From NCBI RefSeq assembly GCF_019393635.1, contig NC_057861.1:720042232-720106231 (forward strand): 64,000 nt of DNA, written 5' to 3'. The DNA is from Dromiciops gliroides. Taxonomy: Eukaryota; Chordata; Mammalia; Microbiotheria; Microbiotheriidae. Each line of letters begins with the position of its first letter. Positions within the stretch are counted from its first letter, which is position 1. Position numbers and translations under genes: made by a program. The notes below the pieces were generated by a model. It was not told the DNA's origin. It saw nothing but the letters and a program-made list of their open reading frames with translations, and made no database searches. Below are positions 56,762 through 64,000 of this stretch, piece after piece.

Positions 56762-57064
56762 TCTTTGTCCTTTATTCTCAAGGAGGACCATGACACTGGT
56801 GTGATGTCATGACATGCAGTGAATTGAATTTAAGTGAGGGAGGGCTATGCGAAGTTGCTAACCTCACTCTCTCCTCCAGAGTCATCTGGGTCCAGTGGCA
56901 AGATATATATCAGGACAACTAGAGATGGTCACAGATATTTAAAGGAAATTAGGGTTGTGACTTCCCCAGGATAACATAGCTAGAAAGTATCTGAGGTGAG
57001 ATTTGAACTCAGGTCCTCCCAACTTCTGGGCCAGTGCTCTATCTGTTGTACCACCTAGCTCCCA
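56762..57064 (-). mobile_element. Long MAR-type SINE, minus strand
   Basis: Antisense copy of the family with the 'ctggacccagatgg' tail: gaccatgacactggtgtgatgtcatgac, gggagggctatgcgaagttg, cagagtcatctgggtccagtggcaagat, then core and head complement ctatctgttgtaccacctagctccc. Confidence 0.88.
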
Positions 57065-57114
57065 CCTATTATTGCACTATTGTATGTAATTCTTTGTTGA
57101 AATACTACTCATTC

Positions 57115-57365
57115 TTCTAGACTAAGTTAAAATTCCACTTTTTTTATGAAACCTACTCTGATTCCCTTAGTGCCTAATAATCTATTTCCCTTTAGATATC
57201 ACATAATCTCCCCATATTCATTAGGTCTTATTTTATATATGTCATCCTCTCCATCATATGAGTATGTTCCCACTATACAGAAAACTACATGAGAGCAAAG
57301 ATTATCAAGTTATTTTTTTAATTATCATTAATATCCAGCACAGTATCCTGAGTAAGCAATTAATA
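57115..57365 (+). mobile_element. L2 3' end
   Basis: actcattcttctagactaagttaaaattccacttttttatgaaacctactctgattccc ... actacatgagagcaaagattatc ... atccagcacagtatcctgagtaagcaattaatag. Confidence 0.8.
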
Positions 57366-57464
57366 GAAGTCAGAGAATCTCAGACATGGAAAGAAACTCA
57401 TAGGCTATTTATCGATACTTGATAACCAATACTTGACCAAGACTTCCATCTAAAATATCCCAAC

Positions 57465-57565
57465 AAGCAGGCAGGGTGGAGTGGTGTATGTCTGGGGCCA
57501 TATTTGAGCTCAGGGCCTCCTGGGTCCAGGGCTGGTGCTTTGTCCAGTGTGCTACTTAGCTAAAC
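57465..57565 (-). mobile_element. Partial SINE, minus strand
   Basis: ggggccatatttgagctcagggcctcctgggtccagggctggtgctttgtccagtgtgctacttagct is a diverged head complement of the SINE families here. Confidence 0.7.
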
Positions 57566-57584
57566 CATGATGACATCTTTAAAA

Positions 57585-58825
57585 TAAAGTTAAGGAGTAA
57601 GAGGAATGCACTGGCAGAAAGGGAAAGGGAGAGGTAGACTGGGGAAAAGATCACATAAAAGAAACAAGGAAAAGCTTATGGAGGGGAGGGGAAGTGGTGG
57701 AAGGAGTGGGGGAGTGAGTGAACCTTACTATCATCAGAATTAGCTCAAAGAGGGAATAACATACATACACAAGTAGGTATATTTTGCCCTGAGGAAAAGT
57801 GGGAGGGAAAGGAGATGGGGGGGAGGTGGAGAGAGAAAGGAAGAAAGGGCAGATTCAGAGAGGGAGCAGTAAAAAGCAAAACACTTTTGAGCAAGGTGAA
57901 GATGTTCTCCATAAGTGAACATGTATGACTTATATTGAATTGCTTGATTTCATAGGGATGGTCAAGGAGGGAGAGAGGAAGAAAATTTACAACACAGAAT
58001 TAGCTCAAAGACCTTAATCTCATCAGAGTTGGCTCAAGGAGGGAATAACCTACACACCCAATTGGGAGGAGTAAACTATCTAACCCTGCAGGAAAGTAGG
58101 AGGGGAAGAAGATAAGGAGGGAAGAGTAAAAGAAGGGAGGGCAGATCAGGGGAGGGGGCAGTCAGAAGCAAAACACTTTTGAGGAGGAATAGGGTAAAAG
58201 AAGATTAAAAAATAGAGCAAATATCATGGGAAGAGAATAGGATGTAGGGAAACAGTTTTGATGGTTGATTATAATGGCAAAATGTGTGGTATGTACCATG
58301 CTGGGCTATTGTGAACAAAATCCTTTGTCAAGTTTAAGGTACTATATAAAAGTTATGATAAACAGGATGCTATCAGAAAAACCTGGAAAGACCTACATGA
58401 ACTGAAGCAGAGTGGAATGCATTGTAAACAAAATAATAGCAATAGTGTAAGATGATCTGCTGAGAAGGACATGGTTATTTTAAGCAATGCAATAATCCAA
58501 TATAACTCTGAAGGACTTATGAAAACTGCAATTCATCTACAGAGAAATAACTGATGATATCTGAAAACAAATTGAAGCATAATTTTTTGATAGTCCCTTA
58601 ATCTGAAGTTTTGTTTTTGTCTGTTTTCTCTCACAACCTGGCTAATATGGAGATGTTTTCCATGACTACTCATGTATAACTTATATTGAATTGCTTGAGT
58701 TCTTGGGTATGGGGGTGGGAAGGGACAGAGGAAGAGAAGTTGGAACACAAAGTTTTAAAAAATTGATGTCAAAATTTGTTTTCACATGTAATTTGGAAAA
58801 TAAAATTATAAACAGAAAAATAAAA
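57585..58825 (+). mobile_element. Mosaic L1 derivative with repeated blocks
   Basis: Block A (57585-57910) matches the sequence between ORF1 and ORF2 of the full-length L1 (19200-19610): accttactatcatcagaattagctcaaagagggaataac, gggcagattcagagaggg, agcaaaacactttt. Then an L1 3' UTR piece (57917-58002), block A again (58010-58270), and finally an ORF2 end plus 3' UTR (58340-58820). The 3' UTR piece reappears at 58665-58755 (catgtataacttatattgaattgcttga). RT and endonuclease regions are missing. Confidence 0.8.
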
Positions 58826-58829
58826 TATC

Positions 58830-59280
58830 CCAACAAGAAGTCATCTAGTGTTTGCTTGAAAATAACTGGCTAGAATTCTGACTTCCTGAGGTAATCTTTT
58901 CCTCTCTGTGTTAGTAATAATCATCAGGGACATTTTTGTTTATTGGGTCTTTTATTTGTTTTGTTTGTTCTTGTGTTCCTAAAAGCAAGACTAAATTCAC
59001 CCATTTGAAATGTCACCATGATTGTTCTCAATTCTAATTTGTGGGGGAAAAGAAAATTATTTTAATCCTTCTTTTGAACACTAAAAAAATTCTATTGTGT
59101 CACTCCCTTTTATTCTCTAGGACCCAAAGTTCTAAATGTCTTCTTGGATTTATTGGACACTTGGACAGTATATATCCTATCTTTTATGTCAATTTCATTA
59201 CCAGCTGCCCTTTTGTCTCCCTCAAATGTGTTCTCAGCGATGTCCCTCATAATATTTTTCAGACACATACACTAATTAAT
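58830..59280. other. Unassigned
   Basis: No gene. A 113-codon plus frame (59041-59382) runs into the MAR1 element and is not coding. 59085-59260 (cactcccttttattctctaggacccaaagttctaaatgtcttcttgg) may be an old LINE remnant. Confidence 0.4.
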
Positions 59281-59286
59281 CAGATT

Positions 59287-59528
59287 TTGTTGTCGTTGCT
59301 GTTGTTCAGTCATTTCAGTCATGTCCAACTGTTTTGTGATCCTATTTGGGATTCTGGGGTGGCTTGTCATTTCCTTCTCTAGCTCATTTTACAAATCAGC
59401 AAATGTAGACAAACAGAATTAAATTATTTGTCCAGGGTAACAAAGCTAGTTAGTGTCTTAGGTTAAATTTGAAGTCAGGTCTTCCTAACTCCAGGCCCAA
59501 TGACAGTCACTGTTCTATCTAGCTGTCC
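59287..59528 (-). mobile_element. MAR1-type CORE-SINE, minus strand
   Basis: Tail gttgtcgttgctgttgttcagtcatttcagtcatgtccaactg is the clearest RTE/Bov-B-like terminus in the window. Core tttgtccagggtaacaaagctag and head complement follow. Confidence 0.9.
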
Positions 59529-59799
59529 TTCATTAGATTTATAGCCGGCCAAGTGTGTTTTATTTATTCCATTGATATTTGGCTTATTGGTATTTTGTTT
59601 ACTTTAAGATCATGGTACTACATGATGTGAATCCAAATAGAATTCCTATAAAATATTTCCCTTAATGGCATTAGTTGTCTTCCCTCCCCCCCCCCCAGCC
59701 CCCATCATTTGGGGTCACTGAAAGTCATTCAGGGTTTCACAAATTCAAACAAACCTATTCCTGTAGTCTAATTCAACTTGGGACCCAATTCAGTGCCTT

Positions 59800-59940
59800 C
59801 ATGGGATAATGGAAAGAAACCTGATTTTATAGAACTAGAGGGCTCAGATGTAAATTCTGCTTCTTACACATTCGACTTTTGTGATCTTGGGCAAGTCACT
59901 TACTGAGACTGTGCTTCAGCTTCTTTATACAGATAGTTCT
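59800..59940 (+). mobile_element. MIR fragment
   Basis: gggataatggaaagaaacctg...gtgatcttgggcaagtcacttactgagactgtgcttcagcttcttta. Confidence 0.6.
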
Positions 59941-59951
59941 AGCTTTATGTA

Positions 59952-59970
59952 AATTTGCATTATGCAAATT
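59952..59970. promoter_or_regulatory. Double octamer palindrome
   Basis: A perfect 19-bp inverted repeat, AATTTGCAT-T-ATGCAAATT, made of two POU/Oct octamer sites (ATTTGCAT and ATGCAAAT) head to head. Function is only inferred from the motif. It could also come from an unrecognised repeat. Confidence 0.4.
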
Positions 59971-59999
59971 CAAATTTTCATAAAGAATTCCAAAAGAAA

Positions 60000-60640
60000 T
60001 CCACATAAAAAAATGTTAACTTTACTGTACATTACTTGACTCTTTTTGCTTCTACCCCTCTGTTCCACAGCTTTCCACAGTGGCATAAAAAAAAATCTAA
60101 AAAAAAGAGTATAGAAATCCGACCCACTGAAAGACCACTACCTCCACCAGAAAGGGAGTTTAGCATAGGAGATCTTTGCCCCACTTCATCCACCTGCCCA
60201 TGTGTCCTTCCCCATGGATTCTGTTCCCCCATATTTGGGAACTGTGGGTCTGTCTGTCCCAGCCCTGTGTATAACCAGTCCTCTCCAGGCTGTGTCCATA
60301 TCCAGCTGTCATATGCCTACCCTTCCCTTGTCCTTCTCCTTTAGGTCAGGTCAATACTTGGCTGGCCCCTGTCAGATGTTCTTCCTTCTGCTCTCACTTC
60401 CTTGTCTCCTCTACCTCATGTCATTGAACTGTATGCAGGCCTCTCTCTCCACAAGTGGGTGCACCCCTTTCTTCCTTCATCCTTCTCTTCCCTATGTCCA
60501 CAGGGAAATACTTATTATGTAAGAATCACTTCATGTAGAGGTCTCCAGAACTGAAGGTCTAAGTATGTAAAATATATATAATAGGTAGTCCTTAGACTTT
60601 GAGCTCTAAAATAAATGTTATGATTCAATGCTGTACCAAT
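60000..60640. other. Unassigned, C/T-rich in part
   Basis: 60030-60500 is richer in C and T than its surroundings, with overlapping frames (60036-60344, 60202-60522 plus, 60032-60232 minus) that lack recognised domains. No splice structure seen. Confidence 0.4.
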
Positions 60641-60648
60641 TTAAAATG

Positions 60649-60780
60649 TGTGTGTATATATATATATATATATATAATATATATATGTATATATACATGA
60701 ATGTATATACACATACATCATAAATATGCATGCATGCATGTGAATGTGTACTTATGTGTATATGTATACATATATATGCA
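60649..60780 (+). repeat. (TA)n and (ATGT)n tract
   Basis: tgtgtgtatatatatatatatatata then atgtatatacatgaatg, alternating purine-pyrimidine. Confidence 0.93.
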
Positions 60781-60789
60781 ATATATTGC

Positions 60790-61440
60790 CCATTAAATCT
60801 GATTTTTTTTCAAATCAACATTGTTTTTCTAGGGTAAACAATAATACTAATGCCATTTGCATTCCTGTCTTTTCCTGAGATGTTGTAGTTATAAAATGTC
60901 CAATATAGTTAATACAATAATCTGAAAATAAGAAAATTCAAGGAACCTCACTGTTATTAACAAATTCTTCTTTTGTGTTGGCTTTGTGTAGGACTTCCTT
61001 CACAACATGAGCAAACACCTCTAATGAGCAGATGTCTTCTTTTGAAAATTCATGGTTGATTGCAATGCTCAGCATTTCACTGGAAAAAAAATTATCATTG
61101 TAGTAACACCTGTCATAAGAACTTGTATCAAATTTAACGTAGGCATGTCAATTTTGGTGAGATATTTCAAGACTGAATTTTGTTCCACTCAGTCAAAATC
61201 TCCATAGAATCCTACTGTATCGTCTCTTCATCTAGTTGAGATGAATCTTGGTTCTCAAAAAGTTGAAGTAGCAATATACAAATTCTAGACCTTTCTTCCT
61301 TACTGGAATGGCTGAAAGAATTATCCCCATAAGAGATTGTGTTTATTTTCTGATCTAATTGAGGAGAGAATGATCATTTGTGGTCTGGCCACAGGGTAAT
61401 AAATTTAATTGTCATGACAAACAAGGGAACAAAATTTTTT
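60790..61440. other. Unassigned
   Basis: No gene or recognised repeat. Confidence 0.45.
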
Positions 61441-61454
61441 AAAGCTGCAAATAA

Positions 61455-61597
61455 GGGCAGCTAGGTGACACAGTGGATAAAGCACCGGCCCTGGATTCAG
61501 GAGGACCTGAGTTCAAAGCCGGCCTCAGAAACTTGACACTTATTAGCTGTGTGACCCTGGGCAAGTTACTTGACCTGAATTGCCTCACCAAATAATA
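61455..61597 (+). mobile_element. WSINE1-type SINE
   Basis: Complete, near-consensus copy with a very short A-poor tail (accaaataata). Perfect 9-bp duplication TGCAAATAA at 61446-61454 and 61598-61606. Confidence 0.94.
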
Positions 61598-61609
61598 TGC
61601 AAATAAAGG

Positions 61610-62660
61610 TTCTTCACTACTGTGAAGTTTCCTCTCTCTCCTACTAAAACAAGTATGACTTCTTAATTAAATCAGAAATCAAATCAAATGATCATATTAG
61701 TCACTTGATGAATGAGGATAATATCAAACTCTATAAATCTACTGAAAAGCACATAAAACAGTTCTAACTCACACACCTTTCTTTAATCATATTAGAGTGT
61801 CATTGGACTCAGTAAGTTTATATAATTCCTGATGAATATCAAGAAAAGATGAAGATTTTTTTCAGCTTTGAATTCAGAGGTAAATATGAACAAATGAATG
61901 AATGTGATACAAATAACTTCATCTCCTCTAAGCAAGATACATGAAGCATCAAGACATCAAAGTGAAAACCATTGTTTGAAGATTCAGAGACTTATTTGGA
62001 TATTGAAATCAAAGCTTGATGGGAAAATGCTTTAAACAATTGACACTTATGGAATACCGAATGTATACTTTTAGAAACATAAGCAATTTTGAAATTATCC
62101 CTCTCAAAACATACACAATATCAACTAAATACAGGTCTTTTTAAAAGACAAGTTAGCTAGAGTCAGAAAGATTAACACTTCTTCACCCCATTGGATGAAG
62201 TAGATTTAGAAACACTCAATAAATGATGTACAAGTCATACATCTACCAAAATACTTTTCTAAAAGTACACAACTCCACCGAACAATAGTAAAGGTTGATA
62301 ATAGGCACACACCACTGAATATATTAAACATATCCAAAGGTAAATTACCTCTGGATGGAGCCTATAAAAATCCAAAGGCCCTCTTGAATTGGTGACATCC
62401 ACAACAATGTGCTGATAAAGAGTTGTAACTAACACCTGTTACATGAATTGTTTTTTTTTCAATACTAGGAGGAGATAAAATAATGATCAGTTCCCTTCTC
62501 TTCTCTCTTTAAGGTGTTTATTGGAGATTAATAAGAAAAGCAATTTTGTATTTAGTCACAATTTTTCTGATCTCTGATTTAGGAGGGATAATCCTAACAC
62601 CTAATTAGAGGTTGTATGTTCTGTCTAATATTACATTTATATTTGTTACTAATTAACACT
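61610..62660. other. Unassigned, apparently unique
   Basis: About 1 kb of AT-rich sequence with no repeat or exon recognised. Confidence 0.5.
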
Positions 62661-62675
62661 TGGTCTTTTTTTTTT

Positions 62676-62969
62676 GGCTGAGGTAAAATGTAGTTTATTA
62701 TAAACATTTGTGTAAATAAATGGCAGATTATGTTATAGTGTCATTAAATAGACAAGTACCAGGAAAGTGAATTGGGGAAAAGCAAAATTTTTCTTGGGTC
62801 TTCCTTCAGCCTGGATCCTTCTCTCCATGATGCCAATAGAGCCAAGCCATTTCTTCTCTGCTGCAGCTTAGTCAACACTTTGCTCCATGTTTGAACCAGG
62901 TTTTGTTATCAAGCTGCTCAAGGAAGTATAGAGGTCCTGTTCACATTCATTTCTCATTATTTGTTTCAA
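62676..62969 (-). CDS. Candidate terminal coding exon or 5'-truncated retrocopy
   Basis: On the minus strand, a T/C tract (62986-62972) and AG (62971-62970) precede 33 codons that start LKQIMRNECEQDLYTSLSSL and end at TAA (62870-62868); the other two frames stop within a few codons. About 170 bases of 3' UTR-like sequence follow, then AATAAA (62699-62694). After 18 more bases comes an A10 run (62675-62666). The splice-like 5' side favours a real last exon. The A-run directly after a polyadenylation signal favours a processed copy. No target duplication was seen. I do not recognise the protein. Confidence 0.35.
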
Positions 62970-62999
62970 CTTAAAGAAAAAAAAAAGTTTTTACTTAGA

Positions 63000-64000
63000 C
63001 AAGGCACCAGAGGCAAATTGGGTGGTTTTGACTCTGCCTTTGCAGACGGGTCAAACTAATGCTTGAGTAATGGTGATTTGTTTCTGTAAATAAAATATTT
63101 TATATTGGCAATTCAAGACAAAGTCATTGTCACTTAACATTGCCATTTTTTTCATAGGGAGTCTGGATCTATTTACCAATGAAGTCCATGCAAGAGAATG
63201 GTAAAAACTGTAGGCTATAAAAATTCAGAATTTTTGGATATTAGCAAACCATTACTTAAGAGCTACAATTATACAGCAGAAGCTTACTATTTTTCATGGA
63301 ATAACAAAGGACACATCTCCAACACTTCAAATGCAGACCTCACAATCTCCATAACAATTCTCCTAACAAACTATTCTGGAGATTATATACAGAAGAAATT
63401 ATTGAGCCCAATTGTCCTGACATAACGTTGAAACCCAAAAATCTAAGAACAATTTTAATCAATGCCACCATAAAGCACTCAAGATGGTAAAACTATGTGG
63501 GGCGGGGCGGGGGGGTTGGGAACCTTTCAAAATATAGAACATTAGCAGAAGAAATTAAAATTCTCTGTGAATAGAATTAAGTAAATAATGTCCTTACTGC
63601 TATTAATGTTGTTAACAAGGAGGCTTTCAGGAAAAGTACAGAAGAAGAGGTTACATGCTGATGTTTTATTCAAATGCAAAAATTAATTTATTTTATTAAC
63701 TGATATGTCAGTCTATAGAACACTAAATATAAGGAATAATAATATGACAGTGACTATCTCCAGAATTAGTGTTATATCAACTCCACTGAACAAGATGAAA
63801 AGAATGACATTATAAAAATAATATTAGTTGATTAACATAATTCCCTAAAATCTAGAAAGTATTTTACATATGGAAGCTCATTTGAAATATTGATAACTTA
63901 TTTAAACAGGAGTTGGAGCTGCTTTGATAACATGTGGTGACTTGTTCTTAACTTTGTCCTCTAATCCATTTTGTTCTTTAATTTGACCCCAGTTAAAGCT
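63000..64000. other. Unassigned, apparently unique
   Basis: No gene recognised. A 75-codon plus frame at 63198-63425 has no domain I can name. A G-rich run lies at 63499-63520. If the 62676-62969 exon is real, this is intron of the same minus-strand gene. Confidence 0.45.
63499..63520 (+). other. Potential G-quadruplex
   Basis: Runs GGGG-C-GGGG-C-GGGGGGG-TT-GGG satisfy the four-run, short-loop rule for an intramolecular G-quadruplex. Confidence 0.7.

Noticed and set aside
122..61597. tRNA genes suggested by A-box and B-box-like motifs
   Set aside because: All lie in SINE heads. None can fold into a complete cloverleaf with a CCA-side acceptor stem, and the copies carry SINE cores and tails.
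63198..63425. 75-codon plus-strand frame preceded by tttttttcatag
   Set aside because: No recognisable domain and no matching donor or partner exon. It may be chance in AT-rich DNA.
1..64000. CRISPR array, phage, defence system or bacterial operon
   Set aside because: No spaced identical repeats with unique spacers, no tightly packed long frames. The repeat content is mammalian throughout.

Overview
The window reads as non-coding, repeat-dense DNA from a marsupial, most likely an australidelphian one. About twenty copies of a short SINE carry the head with an A-box-like TGGCACAGTGG and a B-box-like GAGTTCAAATC. There are MAR1-type CORE-SINEs with an RTE/Bov-B-like tail, many L1 3' ends of marsupial type, and older MIR/THER1, L2 and CR1/L3 fragments. 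Family names come from recalled consensus sequences, not from a database search. The species cannot be fixed from this.

No bacterial-type operon, CRISPR array, rRNA or tRNA gene, and no multi-exon protein gene was found. Long open frames fall in simple repeats, in L1, or antisense to L1. The one stretch worth testing as a real coding exon is on the minus strand at 62676-62969. It has a pyrimidine tract and AG, a 33-codon open frame with a stop, an AATAAA and then an A-run. It could equally be a 5'-truncated retrocopy.

Layout. 0-17 kb: SINEs, MIR, L2 and CR1 remnants, (CT), (GT) and (TATC) microsatellites and a 134-bp tandem duplication (4741-5008). 16.9-24 kb: an antisense endogenous retroviral LTR (16946-17481), then an almost complete 6.4-kb L1 (17523-23982). 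That L1 keeps ORF1 and ORF2 homology but is dead, with several stops and a damaged reverse transcriptase FADD box, and two SINEs sit inside it. 24-36 kb: SINEs, degraded L1/HAL1-like and L2 remnants and a 400-bp (TTC) tract at a SINE tail. 36-44 kb: polypurine and polypyrimidine tracts, an LTR-like segment (39097-39604) and an antisense L1 3' end (42055-43560) holding both a SINE and a solo LTR with an exact 4-bp target duplication. 44-57 kb: mostly unassigned sequence with MAR1, CR1, an LTR-like segment (54957-55383) and a decayed TCTG tract. 57-59 kb: a mosaic L1 derivative with a repeated 3' UTR block. 59-64 kb: largely unassigned, with a double-octamer palindrome, a potential G-quadruplex and the candidate terminal exon.

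Nothing here functions as a pathway. What the window records is the order of insertions: old MIR/L2/CR1, then L1 and MAR1, then LTRs and the short SINEs, several of which still have perfect target-site duplications of 10-16 bp.
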